Origin: Alcaligenes faecalis
GTDB lineage: Bacteria > Pseudomonadota > Gammaproteobacteria > Burkholderiales > Burkholderiaceae_B
Direction of reading: 5' to 3'
Assembly: GCF_005311025.1 (NCBI RefSeq)
Contig: NZ_CP031747.1
Span: 4,100,715 to 4,164,714 of the forward strand
Length of the DNA: 64,000 nt
The notes beneath the pieces are model-generated. The model did not search any database. It was not told where the DNA came from and saw only the letters and a program-made list of their open reading frames with translations. Positions 53,972-63,488 of this stretch are shown here, piece after piece; the first letter of the stretch is position 1; each line of letters opens with the position of its first letter. Made by a program: the position numbers and the translations under genes.

Positions 53972-54895
53972 TTACTTGCGTGGGGCGCGCTGGTAGGCCA
54001 ATGCCACAATCCCGCTCAGCACCACCGCGCCACCCAGCAATTGGGTGGAGTTCAAGGTTTGTTTCAGAATCAGCCAGCCCAGAATCAGCGAGGCCACCGG
54101 CTCCATATTCATGAAGGGCGCATTGCGTGTCATGTCCAGGCGGGGAGCCAGCACAAACAGGGTCACAAAGCCCGTGGTGTACAGCACACAGACCAGCGAC
54201 AGGGCAATCCAGCCTACAGCGTCGTGGGGCAGGGAAGAGCCACCGGGCAGCAGTCCCAGAGGGCTAAGTGCAATCAGGCAGACCAAAGTTTGGCTGATGG
54301 TACAGAAACTGCGTACCAGGCCGGGCAAGGGTGCCAGTTTATTTTCTGTAATCCACAGGCCAATCGCAAAGGTCAGGGCGGTCAGCAGGCTGCACACCAC
54401 GCCCAGGACCCACTGCCCATCCAGCGTTGCGCCCTTGATCAGACTGGGAGCGTCCAGTGCCAACAAGAGGCCGACCAGAATTGCCACCATGATGATGGAG
54501 GTTTTGCGCGTGGGTTTGTGCCCGCCCAGTATCCAGGTCAGTAGCGCCAGCAGAATCGGGTACATATTGGCCACCAGCAAGGCCAAGGCGACGGGGATAC
54601 GGGCAATGGAGGAATAAATCAGCATGCACTGCATGGTGATCAGCCCGCCCAGCATCAGTTGCCAGCCCAGATACTGACGGGGCACATACAGGGCTTGGTT
54701 GCGCCAGATCAGCAGCATGCTCAAGGCCAGGGTGGCCGCGGCCGAGCGAAAAATAACCGAGATGATCAGCCCGGTGCCATGGTCCAGCGCCACTTTGGCC
54801 GCGATATGGTTGGCGGCGAAGGAGCTGCCCAGCATTAACAGCAACATAATGGCAAGGTGACGGGGCAGTAAGGCAGGGGATGTTGCGGGGGGCAT
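53972..54895 (-). CDS. EamA/DMT-superfamily transporter
   Basis: A 307-residue inner-membrane protein with ten hydrophobic segments in two EamA repeats; the first starts LLLMLGSSFAANHIAAKVAL, the second LGVVCSLLTALTFAIGLWIT, with the usual GG and PVAALILGWLILKQTL-like end (PVASLILGWLILKQT). Members export amino acids or metabolites; nothing nearby names the solute. Confidence 0.92.
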   Translation of the reverse strand: MPPATSPALLPRHLAIMLLLMLGSSFAANHIAAKVALDHGTGLIISVIFRSAAATLALSMLLIWRNQALYVPRQYLGWQLMLGGLITMQCMLIYSSIARIPVALALLVANMYPILLALLTWILGGHKPTRKTSIIMVAILVGLLLALDAPSLIKGATLDGQWVLGVVCSLLTALTFAIGLWITENKLAPLPGLVRSFCTISQTLVCLIALSPLGLLPGGSSLPHDAVGWIALSLVCVLYTTGFVTLFVLAPRLDMTRNAPFMNMEPVASLILGWLILKQTLNSTQLLGGAVVLSGIVALAYQRAPRK

Positions 54896-55049
54896 GCTAC
54901 TTTTATTTCAAGTTTAAAGAATGGGCGGATGCTTTATTGTTGTCCGCCCCGTCACTTGCTGCAAGTATTGATTGCGAAACATGCCCAGGCTTGGTCCCGA
55001 GGGCGGTGCTACTATGTTGAGCGATGTCCATGTCCACAGAGATGCCTTC

Positions 55050-56654
55050 ATGAAAATCGACCCCGCTAAAAAGCCGACGATTCCTCGTTCTACGGGACAA
55101 GCGCCGTCCTTTTTCTGGCGCAGCTTGATGGCGGGTGGGGCCTTGCTGGCTAGCCTGACAGGCTGTGCCCTGCCTTCGCTGGAAGGACGTAGCCAAAGTG
55201 AGGCTTTGCCGCTGGATCAGGCCAAGGAGACCATGATTGGCCAGGCTGTGGCCCCCATGGCCCAGGAGCATCCCGGTCTGACAGGCATTTATCCCTTGTT
55301 CGATCCGCACGATGCCTATGCTGCCCGTGCCTTGTTGGCCTTTGCCGCTCAAAAAACGCTGGATGTGCAGTATTACATCTGGCGGGGCGACACCACCGGC
55401 ACCTTGATGCTGGGCACCTTATTGCAGGCTGCCGAACGTGGCGTGCGTGTGCGCTTGTTGATTGATGACAACGGCATCACCGGGCTGGACGATATCTTGG
55501 CCGCTCTGAACGCTCACCCCAATGTCGAGGTACGGCTGTTCAACCCCTTTGTGCTGCGCTGGCCCAAACCTCTGGGTTTTCTGACGGACTTTTCCCGTCT
55601 GAACCGGCGCATGCACAACAAGTCTTTTACCGTGGATAACCAGGTCACCATTATTGGTGGGCGCAATGTAGGCGATGAGTACTTCGGTGCGACTCAGGAC
55701 GTCTTGTTTGCGGATCTGGATGTGATGGCGATTGGCGCGGTGGTGCAGGACGTCTCCAAGGATTTTGACCGTTACTGGGCCAGTCAATCGGCCTATCCGG
55801 TGGACAGCCTGATCAAAACGGGTGGTTCGGAAGCTCTGATGAAGTTTCAGGCCAAGTTGCAGGAAGCCGAAGCGCAACCACGCGCCAAGGATTACCAGCA
55901 GGTGCTGCGTGAGTCGGACCTGGTCAGCCATTTGGTGCGTGGTGAGCTGGATTTCCAGTGGGCGCGGACCACCATGATCAGTGATGATCCGGCCAAGGCC
56001 TTGGGCCCGGTCAACCCGGAGCAATTGATGGTCTGGCAAATGGACCATGTGCTGGGCAAGCCCACCAGCCAGGTGGACCTAGTGTCCTCGTACTTTGTGC
56101 CTACCGCTGCAGGTGTACGGGCCTTTGAGGACATGATGAAGCGACCTGGCATGAAGGTCCGTATCCTGACCAATTCCCTGGCTGCAACGGACGTGACGGC
56201 CGTACATGCAGGCTATGCGAAACGACGTAAAGCCTTGTTGGAAGCCGGGGTGCAGTTACTGGAGCTGCGGCCCACCATGGACAAGCCTACGCGTCACGGC
56301 TCCGGGCCTTTTGGTAGCTCGGGTTCGGCCCTGCATGCCAAGACCTTTGCGGTAGACGGTAAGCGCCTGTTTGTGGGCTCTTTTAATTTCGATCCGCGTT
56401 CGGTCAATTTGAATACGGAGCTGGGCTTTATTATCGAGAGCCCCGAAATGGCGCAAGCCCTGTCTAAGAGTTTTGAGGACGTCCTGCCTTACCGCAGTTA
56501 TCGTGTAGAACTGGATGAAAAGGGTGATCTGGTGTGGATTCAGTTGAACGAAGACGGCACCCAGCGCTTTTTCACCTCCGAGCCGAATGCCAGTATCTGG
56601 CGTCGAGCCGGGGTAGGCGTCTTGTCTATCCTGCCGATCGAGTGGCTGCTTTAA
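55050..56654 (+). CDS. Phospholipase D-like lipoprotein (cardiolipin synthase C type)
   Basis: A 534-residue protein with an N-terminal lipoprotein signal (FWRSLMAGGALLASLTGC, lipobox LTGC) and two HKD motifs: HNKSFTVDNQVTIIGGRN and HAKTFAVDGKRLFVGSFNFDPRS. Such proteins act as cardiolipin synthases or phospholipases in the envelope. I start at ATG 55050; other ATGs at 55014 and a weaker start at 54972 are in frame and would lengthen the region before the membrane segment. Ribosome site is poor for all. Divergent from the EamA gene. Confidence 0.88.
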   Translation: MKIDPAKKPTIPRSTGQAPSFFWRSLMAGGALLASLTGCALPSLEGRSQSEALPLDQAKETMIGQAVAPMAQEHPGLTGIYPLFDPHDAYAARALLAFAAQKTLDVQYYIWRGDTTGTLMLGTLLQAAERGVRVRLLIDDNGITGLDDILAALNAHPNVEVRLFNPFVLRWPKPLGFLTDFSRLNRRMHNKSFTVDNQVTIIGGRNVGDEYFGATQDVLFADLDVMAIGAVVQDVSKDFDRYWASQSAYPVDSLIKTGGSEALMKFQAKLQEAEAQPRAKDYQQVLRESDLVSHLVRGELDFQWARTTMISDDPAKALGPVNPEQLMVWQMDHVLGKPTSQVDLVSSYFVPTAAGVRAFEDMMKRPGMKVRILTNSLAATDVTAVHAGYAKRRKALLEAGVQLLELRPTMDKPTRHGSGPFGSSGSALHAKTFAVDGKRLFVGSFNFDPRSVNLNTELGFIIESPEMAQALSKSFEDVLPYRSYRVELDEKGDLVWIQLNEDGTQRFFTSEPNASIWRRAGVGVLSILPIEWLL

Positions 56655-56682
56655 GCCGATTCAATTATCGGTAGCGGATCTG

Positions 56683-56723
56683 AAATGCCCCCAAGGAGTC
56701 AGCTTGATCCTTGGGGGCATTTT
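56683..56723. terminator. Bidirectional terminator between PLD-like gene and regulator
   Basis: A 15-base arm AAATGCCCCCAAGGA (56683-56697) pairs with TCCTTGGGGGCATTT (56708-56722); T residues on either strand. Convergent genes on both sides. Confidence 0.93.
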
Positions 56724-56746
56724 CTTGTCGTTACTGGTTTTATTGA

Positions 56747-59700
56747 CTAGACCTTGAGCTTTTGCACAGCCTGTCGGCGTGTCTGAATCCAGTCTGCGTA
56801 GCGATGCAAGCCATGTTTTTCCATGTGTTGCTCGGCCAGATTCCACTCCTGCAAGGCTTGTGCGTTCTCTCCCAGCGCCATCCAGGCGTCTCCGCGCACA
56901 CAGTGCAGCTCGGTGCCCAGACTATTGGTGTCATAACGCAGACCTTGAGCGGCAGCCTTGTCCAGCCAGGGCATGGCTTCATTGCTGCGACCCAGACGTA
57001 TCATGGCGCGAGCAATGCGGCTCATCAGGCCATCGGTGCTGATGGGTAGACCGTACTGGGCGATCTGTACGCAATCGAGCAGGGACTGCAGGCTGGTTTC
57101 TCGGCCTTGCAACATCACTTGGCAATAGTGCAGGTAAGAGCGACTAAGTGCAGACCAGGGCTCGGGGTTATGCGATTTTTGCAGCTCTTGCAAGGACAGC
57201 TCGGCCACTTGCTGACAGTCTTCCAGCTGTTCCATCAGGTAGTAGGCCTGCATGACGAACAAGTGCGTAATGGCGCGTAGTGAAAAAGCGGTATCCACAC
57301 GCAAGGATTGCAAGGCCAGATGGACATGCTGCTGAGCGGCATCCATATTGCCTTTTAAGGCCAGGGCGACGCTCAGGGTTCCAAAGGTAATGGACTGAGG
57401 AAAGTGCTCGGCAATGGCCTGACGACCGTTCTGCTCCTTCAAGTCATCAAAGACGGCCAGGCTCAGGTTCAGCGTCTGAATGGCATTGGTGACATTCCCT
57501 TTCCACAGCTCGTGCTGACCAATGGCGTACAAGGCCCAGCTGCGGTTCTGATCGTGGCTAGTTTCATTGGCCAGAGCCAGTAACTGGCGCGCTTTTTGCA
57601 GGGCTTGCTCGAAATTGCCCTGGGCTTGAAAGGCTGTCCAGGCTGTCCACAAGCTGATCATGACCTGATCCGAGTCATGCTCGTCATGCAGCTCATGGCC
57701 CAGCTCGTAGGCCATGGCCGTAGAGGCGGAGGCGGGGCCGTACAACGAGGACTCAATCGCGCCTTGCAACATGCGACATTCAAATTGCAGGGTTTGGCGA
57801 ACCTGCAAATCTTCAATCAATTCGCTGCGGTTCAAGGAGCGCTGCAGGTATTGGCTGGCCTGGCGCAGGTCGTCCTGTGCCAGCGCTTCGCGGGCCGCAC
57901 GCTGCCACCAGAAGGCGGCTTCCGGACTTTCCGCTTCGCACAGATGCAGGGCAATGTACTCGGGCGCGTGACGGCGGCGTATGCCGTGCTGGGCGATGGC
58001 GTAGTGGGCCTGACGCAGTTCTTCCTGCATCGCCACACGTTCCAGTGCCTGGGAGACCAGCGGCAGACAGGAGACATGCTTGTCATGCACATCGATCAGA
58101 TCCAGCGTTGCCAGCGTGTCCAGTCCACTGCTCAAGGCGGTGTTTTCCAGGCGCAGCATCAGAGCCAGCTCGTCGATGGAAATAGGCTGTGCCTGCAAGG
58201 CGATGCTGGTCAGGATGTGGCGTGTTGCGGGCAGGAGGCTGTGGTACTGGGTGCAGACCAGGTCAGTCAGGCACAAGGCATCGCTGCATTCACTATTGAG
58301 CTCATGGCAGCGCAGCAGCTCGTTGGCATGGCCCGGATTGCCTGCGCTTAAGCGGACCAGGCGGCTGCGTTTATCGCGCGCCAGCCTTTGCCCCCGTTGG
58401 CTGCTTAACAGGCTGTTGATGCTGGAGCGATCCAGTGTACGCAGGCTCAGGTGCTCGGCACGTTCCAGTCCATGACCGGGTTTGCGGCTGGTCGTCAGCA
58501 GCAAGGTGGGGTGACGCGGTGCCGTGTGCGCCAGCAAGCGGATCAGGCGCTGGGTAGGCGGGTCGGCCCATTGCACGTTTTCAATTATCAGCAAGCGACG
58601 GCGTGGCGAATTGCCTGGGCCGCTGAGCAAATTGAACAATAAATCCATATGAGCCGTGGAAGGCTCGTTCAGGTCTTGCTCGTCCGGGCCGCTATTTAGC
58701 CATTGATGCAGGGACTGGGCCTGTTTGGGGCTGATTTCCAGTGCCTCTTGCAAGGTTTGCACGGAGAAGGGATCGCGCTGCTTGCCGTTTTGCGCGGTGA
58801 GGTAATCGGCAATCTGCTCGTGCAGCCAGAGGCGAATCGGATGCCAGGCCACACGACGCTTGTCTTCACGACAATTGAGCACAATGCAGTGGTGGGCGGT
58901 TTTCTGCACATAGTCCGCCAGAGACTGCACCAGCAGACTCTTGCCGATATGAGCCCGACCGTGAATGGCAATGTGATGCAAGGCACGGTTGGGACCGATA
59001 TGCGACCAGGCTTGCACCAGATGGTCGAACTCTTGCGAGCGGCCATAGACACGGCTGGTTAAACGCGTAGGGTCTGCGTCGGAAGGGCTCAGATTCAGCC
59101 ACAGCGCTTCGCTCTGGCGGCCCAGCGGGCCTTGCACATCCTTGGTGTCCAGACGCAGAGCGGCCTGCACGCTGATACGTGGTGTGCCGGGGCTGGCTTC
59201 CCAGCTCAAGGGCAGCACCACTTGTGCCAATTGGCCCCAGGGATCGGGGTAAGCACTTTGATCGTCCATGGCCAGATCGGCGTGGAGGGCGATGCTCAGC
59301 TTGACGTGTTCATCCATGCGCAAGGTTGCCGCAACCCGTGCCAATGCGGCTGCTTGCGCAACGGGTGACTCCAGCAACTCGGGATAGCCAAAGTAGGCAA
59401 TCAACTGATTGGGACCGGCCTCACAGGGCCAGCCGCCATGCTGTTCAATTAAGGTTTGCAAGGTCTGGCGACATTGTTCCAGCAGATGGCCGCCGCGCTC
59501 ACGAGCATGCCGGTGACCGGGCTCAAAGCGCAGGCAAAAGCCGACCGCGGCCAATGGGCGCAGGCGCAGGGAGACCATCGTGGGTAAGGATTTGGCAGGG
59601 CTGATCGAGCGTGCCGGCAAATCCACCAGACTGCGTGTCTGGGCACTGGGTTCGCAACCCAGGCGGTCGGCCAGCAAGACCGAGCACTGCTCGTAGGCGT

Positions 59701-60355
59701 GCAGGGCAGCTTCATGCTGGCCTTCCTGTTTCAGCAGCCGAATCAGCTCTTGATGCAGTTTTTCTTCTTCTGGCCAGATCAGGAGCCAGCGTTTAAGGTA
59801 ACTGATTGCTTGCGGCGTAGGCAGCGTGCTCAGGCCAGACTGTATGTAACGGTCACGGCATTGCGACAGAGTTTGACGAATGTTTTGCTGTGTATCCTGC
59901 AACCAGTCCTGTAACTGCTCGCCATGGTGCAGTTTTACCTGCCCTAGCAAGGGGCCTTGATACAGGTTCAGGCGCTCCAGATCGTTAAGCGATGGCTGAC
60001 TGGGGTGTTGCAACAGGCTGAGCACATCCACCTGGGTGTGGCTGGGGTCCAGGGCCAGGGTGTCATTGGTAATGTGCAGGGCCTGATCACAACCCTCAAA
60101 GGCGCGGCGCAAGGCGTGCAGCGCGTGGCGTAAACGAGCGCGGCCCACACTGATGGGATCTTCATGCCAGATCGTTTCAGCCAGACGGCTGCGACTAATC
60201 GGCTTGCCCTGGGCCAAGGCCAACATGGACAATAAAATACGCGCTTTATCGTAGTTAATGATTTGTGCGCGGCATTGTCCTTTCACCAGGAGTCGGTAGG
60301 TACCGAGCAGGTAAATTTGGGCCAAGTGCGAGGCGGAGGAAGGCAAAACATCCAT
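56747..60355 (-). CDS. Large SARP/BTAD-type transcriptional regulator with ATPase and TPR region
   Basis: A 1202-residue protein. Residues 1-240 look like an OmpR-type DNA-binding domain plus bacterial transcriptional activation domain (YDKARILLSMLALAQGKPISRSRLAETIW ... EKLHQELIRLLKQEGQHEAALHAYEQC). Residues 260-400 resemble a degenerate class III cyclase-like domain. A P-loop ATPase follows, Walker A GRAHIGKS at 466-473 and a Walker B-like LLIIENVQWADP. From about 780 onward helical repeats of TPR type run to the end. This is a STAND-like sensor architecture common in actinobacterial SARPs; its signal and targets are unknown. It lies next to a GntR gene and divergent from it. Confidence 0.85.
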   Translation of the reverse strand: MDVLPSSASHLAQIYLLGTYRLLVKGQCRAQIINYDKARILLSMLALAQGKPISRSRLAETIWHEDPISVGRARLRHALHALRRAFEGCDQALHITNDTLALDPSHTQVDVLSLLQHPSQPSLNDLERLNLYQGPLLGQVKLHHGEQLQDWLQDTQQNIRQTLSQCRDRYIQSGLSTLPTPQAISYLKRWLLIWPEEEKLHQELIRLLKQEGQHEAALHAYEQCSVLLADRLGCEPSAQTRSLVDLPARSISPAKSLPTMVSLRLRPLAAVGFCLRFEPGHRHARERGGHLLEQCRQTLQTLIEQHGGWPCEAGPNQLIAYFGYPELLESPVAQAAALARVAATLRMDEHVKLSIALHADLAMDDQSAYPDPWGQLAQVVLPLSWEASPGTPRISVQAALRLDTKDVQGPLGRQSEALWLNLSPSDADPTRLTSRVYGRSQEFDHLVQAWSHIGPNRALHHIAIHGRAHIGKSLLVQSLADYVQKTAHHCIVLNCREDKRRVAWHPIRLWLHEQIADYLTAQNGKQRDPFSVQTLQEALEISPKQAQSLHQWLNSGPDEQDLNEPSTAHMDLLFNLLSGPGNSPRRRLLIIENVQWADPPTQRLIRLLAHTAPRHPTLLLTTSRKPGHGLERAEHLSLRTLDRSSINSLLSSQRGQRLARDKRSRLVRLSAGNPGHANELLRCHELNSECSDALCLTDLVCTQYHSLLPATRHILTSIALQAQPISIDELALMLRLENTALSSGLDTLATLDLIDVHDKHVSCLPLVSQALERVAMQEELRQAHYAIAQHGIRRRHAPEYIALHLCEAESPEAAFWWQRAAREALAQDDLRQASQYLQRSLNRSELIEDLQVRQTLQFECRMLQGAIESSLYGPASASTAMAYELGHELHDEHDSDQVMISLWTAWTAFQAQGNFEQALQKARQLLALANETSHDQNRSWALYAIGQHELWKGNVTNAIQTLNLSLAVFDDLKEQNGRQAIAEHFPQSITFGTLSVALALKGNMDAAQQHVHLALQSLRVDTAFSLRAITHLFVMQAYYLMEQLEDCQQVAELSLQELQKSHNPEPWSALSRSYLHYCQVMLQGRETSLQSLLDCVQIAQYGLPISTDGLMSRIARAMIRLGRSNEAMPWLDKAAAQGLRYDTNSLGTELHCVRGDAWMALGENAQALQEWNLAEQHMEKHGLHRYADWIQTRRQAVQKLKV

Positions 60356-60550
60356 GGGCTCGGGCTCGTATCAAGAGTTAAGCAATGATTGGGATAATGT
60401 ATCCGATCCGTTTAATTTTCGTTTACCAACTTTTGCAAAAATAAACGCTTTGCTTGTTCAAGATTAAACCTTTTTGGGATAACTCCGGCTTAACTCATCG
60501 CAGGCTATGATGTGGACTTGTCACTTTCCTGTGCTTGCTTGCCTCTTGGT

Positions 60551-61297
60551 ATGGTCGATCCCACACGTTCATCGCTGCGCAAACAGTCCAAATTGCCTCT
60601 GTCGCTCAAGGTGAAATATACCTTGCGAGCGCGCCTGGAGCGTGGCGAATGGCCGGTAGGCACGCGTATTCCCACGCTGGAAGAGTTGATGCAGGAGTAT
60701 GGCGTCTCGCGCGCTACCGTGCGGGCGGCGCTGGATGAGCTGGAACACGAAGGCCTGATCGAGCGCACACGCGGCAAGGGCACGTTTGTGATTGGCGACG
60801 TCGCGCAAGACCATTGGCTGATGTTGCCCACCAATTGGGATGCCTTGATTGAACATCTGACGCGTCTGGATTCGGTCATGGTGGAGCTGGGCAATGGTCT
60901 GGGAGCCTTGCCCATTGAAATTACCGGGCAGTCCTTGCCCGATGAGTATTGGTGGACCAGCCGTGTGAATTACGCTGATGGCGTGGCTTACAGCCTGAAT
61001 ACGGTCTACGTGTTGAATACTCTGGCCCAGACCTTGCAACCGGAATTAAGTCAGGAACCAGTGCTGCTGGTGCTGAATCGTCTGGCTCGCGAGCAGATTC
61101 ATACTATTCGTCAGACACTGACCGTACGGGTTGCCGATGCGGATTTAGCACGCCATTTGAATATGGACATAGGCATGCCTGTGGTGCGGGTAATTCGCCT
61201 GATTGTGAACCGTGCAAATCAACTGGTTTATGCGGCACAGGTCTTTTATCCCGCTAAATATCTCAGCATTCAGACCGAGCTGACCCCCGGCCTTTAA
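60551..61297 (+). CDS. GntR-family regulator with UTRA-type effector domain
   Basis: A 248-residue repressor. The winged helix is residues 13-82 (SLKVKYTLRARLERGEWPVGTRIPTLEELMQEYGVSRATVRAALDELEHEGLIERTRGKGTFV); the C-terminal half is of the HutC/UTRA ligand-binding kind. Start uncertain: ATG 60551 is in frame but lacks a clear ribosome site; GTG 60512 has AGG at good spacing and would add 13 residues. It precedes the metallo-hydrolase and binding-protein genes and likely controls them through the repeat before 61476. Confidence 0.88.
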   Translation: MVDPTRSSLRKQSKLPLSLKVKYTLRARLERGEWPVGTRIPTLEELMQEYGVSRATVRAALDELEHEGLIERTRGKGTFVIGDVAQDHWLMLPTNWDALIEHLTRLDSVMVELGNGLGALPIEITGQSLPDEYWWTSRVNYADGVAYSLNTVYVLNTLAQTLQPELSQEPVLLVLNRLAREQIHTIRQTLTVRVADADLARHLNMDIGMPVVRVIRLIVNRANQLVYAAQVFYPAKYLSIQTELTPGL

Positions 61298-61387
61298 GAC
61301 TGCCATCCCAGGCGCGCTGCGCCTTTACGACACTCCTAGGTAAAAACACCAAGTTATGCCGCTGGATAGCGAGGTGTACACTTTTTC

Positions 61388-61423
61388 CATAAAGTCCTAA
61401 AAATAGAACTTTATGACTTTATA
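61388..61423. promoter_or_regulatory. Repeat-type operator candidate before the metallo-hydrolase gene
   Basis: CATAAAGTC (61388-61396), ACTTTATG (61408-61415) and ACTTTATAG (61416-61424) make one inverted and one direct copy of the same eight-base word in the 180-base gap between the GntR gene and its neighbour. HutC-type repressors bind such A/T-rich paired words. Confidence 0.5.
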
Positions 61424-61475
61424 GGGAAGGCACTGTTCTGGTGCTGGATGTTTTTATTGTTTGGAGGAGTTTTAC

Positions 61476-62369
61476 GTGAAGATAACCATGCTTGGCACCG
61501 GCGCTGCGTTGCCAGATCCCGATCGTGCTCAGTCGTCCATTTTGGTGACGCTGGAGAATGGCAAGAATTATCTGTTTGATTGCGGCGAAGGGTCCACGCG
61601 TCAGATGGTGAAGGCCAATATCAATCCAGCCGATGTGCCTTGGGTGTTTTTAAGCCATCTGCACTATGACCACGTTTGCGGTCTGCCTTTTTTTGTACTG
61701 TCCAGCTGGGTTTTTAACCGTGAAGGCAAGCTGAAGGTTTTTGGCCCCAAAGGCACGCAGGATTTTGTGGATCATTCCTTCGAGAATGGCGCGTTCCGGG
61801 TGGATATTCAGGCTCGTGCGGCTTATCCGGCTCGTCAGAAAAATATTGAAGCGGTGCGCCCCGAGGTCTTCGAGGTGGAGCCAGGTCTGATGTACGAGGA
61901 CGAGGACGTCAAAATCTACATTGATGTGGTGGACCACATTCCTAGCGAAATTACGGACTGCTTTGGTATTCGTATGGAGGCTGAAGGCAAGGTTGTGGCG
62001 TTCAGTGGCGACACAGCTCCGTGTGAGTCCATGATTCGCCTGGCGCAGGATGCGGATCTGCTGATACATGAGTGCACTTTTCCGGAGTCTTTCCTGAAGC
62101 ATCGCGCGCAGTCAGGGGTAGGGACGTTTGCCCATACCAGTCCTTTGCAGTTGGGTGAGATCGCTCGTAAAGCCAATGTGAAGAGTTTAGTGGCCACGCA
62201 TTTTGGACATTACGACTCCACCAGTCCGGTGATTAAACGTGCGGCGGGCAATCATTTGCCGGTTGATTTGATGGGGCCGGAGCGTCTGGATGAAGTGGCT
62301 CGGGATATTCGCAAAAGCTACAAAGGCGATTTGCGCTTGGCAACGGATTTGATGCGCATAGACCTGTAA
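61476..62369 (+). CDS. Metallo-beta-lactamase-fold hydrolase
   Basis: A 297-residue hydrolase of the RNase Z/arylsulfatase-like branch. Opening KITMLGTGAALPDPDRAQSS, then the metal-binding LSHLHYDHVCGLP, later FSGDTAPCESMIRLAQDADLLIHECTF and VATHFGHYDS. The start is GTG at 61476, eight bases after GGAGG; an upstream TTG would overlap the ribosome site. Followed after 21 bases by the Bug binding protein, so a pair for an imported substrate is likely. Substrate unknown. Confidence 0.88.
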   Translation: MKITMLGTGAALPDPDRAQSSILVTLENGKNYLFDCGEGSTRQMVKANINPADVPWVFLSHLHYDHVCGLPFFVLSSWVFNREGKLKVFGPKGTQDFVDHSFENGAFRVDIQARAAYPARQKNIEAVRPEVFEVEPGLMYEDEDVKIYIDVVDHIPSEITDCFGIRMEAEGKVVAFSGDTAPCESMIRLAQDADLLIHECTFPESFLKHRAQSGVGTFAHTSPLQLGEIARKANVKSLVATHFGHYDSTSPVIKRAAGNHLPVDLMGPERLDEVARDIRKSYKGDLRLATDLMRIDL

Positions 62370-62390
62370 AAGGCGCGCGGGGGAGACAAG

Positions 62391-63365
62391 ATGCAAGCAA
62401 TTAAAAAGACGGTGGTGGGCCTGGTGGCTGCGCTTGGTCTGGCTGCGGCAGGTCCGGTCTGGGCAGATTATCCCGATCACCCTGTGCGAGTGGTGATTCC
62501 TTACCCTCCAGGAGCGGCGGGTGACATTATTTTCCGTATCTTGCAGCCCGAACTGTCGAAGGAGCTGGGGCAGACGGTAATTACGGATTACAAGACCGGC
62601 GCGGGCGGCAATATTGGCACGCAGATGGTGGCGCGCTCCAAGCCGGACGGCTACACCTTGCTGTTTTCAGCCACCAATAATTTTGTGATCAATCAGTTCT
62701 TGTACAAGAACATGGGTTATGACCCGTTCAAGGATTTGTATGTGATCAACAAGGTGGCGGATGCGGCGGCTTTTGTTTATGTGAATGGGGATTTGCCGGT
62801 CAAGAACATGGCTGAATTCCGGGATTATGTTCAGCAGCGTAAAGGGCAGGTGAATTACGGGACGCCAGGAGCAGGCACAACGCCGGAGCTGTCGGCCTGG
62901 AAGTTGTCCGAGGCCCTGGAGGGCGACATGTTGGGCATTCATTACCGAGGCTCGGCGCCGGGGATTCAGGCTTTGTTGAGCAATGAAGTGCAGATGTTTG
63001 TCAGTAGCTATGGTTTGGGGGCGGCTTTTCTGCCTGAAGGTCGTTTGAAGGCCTTGGCAGTGGCCTTGCCAGAGCGCTTCCCGGCTTTGCCCGATGTCCC
63101 CACGATGGAGGAGTTGGGCTACAAGGACGTGGTGATCAGCAACTGGTGGGCGTTGGCTGTTCCTGCCGGGACGGAGACGGAGATCGTGAGCAGGATTGAA
63201 GGGGCTTTGGAGAAGGTTCTGGCTGATCCGGCTATTCGCAGCAAGCTGCTGGATCAAGGGTATTTGCTGTCCAAGGTTTCTGCTGAGGAGTTTCGGAAGG
63301 GACTGCCTGCAGAGGCGGATTATTGGCACGATATCGTGACTAAGGCTGGGATTAGTTTGGATTGA
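62391..63365 (+). CDS. Tripartite tricarboxylate transporter (Bug family) binding protein
   Basis: A 324-residue periplasmic binding protein: signal peptide ending near VWADYPDHP, then the Bug hallmark VRVVIPYPPGAAGDIIFRILQPEL and the DYKTGAGGNIGTQMVARSKPDGYTLLF block. Bug genes are numerous in Alcaligenaceae and usually lack linked membrane subunits, as here. They bind carboxylates including aromatic acids. It probably hands its ligand to a shared TctAB-type membrane pair elsewhere. Confidence 0.94.
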   Translation: MQAIKKTVVGLVAALGLAAAGPVWADYPDHPVRVVIPYPPGAAGDIIFRILQPELSKELGQTVITDYKTGAGGNIGTQMVARSKPDGYTLLFSATNNFVINQFLYKNMGYDPFKDLYVINKVADAAAFVYVNGDLPVKNMAEFRDYVQQRKGQVNYGTPGAGTTPELSAWKLSEALEGDMLGIHYRGSAPGIQALLSNEVQMFVSSYGLGAAFLPEGRLKALAVALPERFPALPDVPTMEELGYKDVVISNWWALAVPAGTETEIVSRIEGALEKVLADPAIRSKLLDQGYLLSKVSAEEFRKGLPAEADYWHDIVTKAGISLD

Positions 63366-63488
63366 TATGTCGCTTGGGTACAGGGTTGGCTTGATTGGGA
63401 TTGAGTGTTTTGTCGAGCCTTGTATGCGAGGGCTTGTTTGAAGTGGGAGGGCGCTGGTTTTGACAGGAGGAGGCTTTCTTCTGGACGT

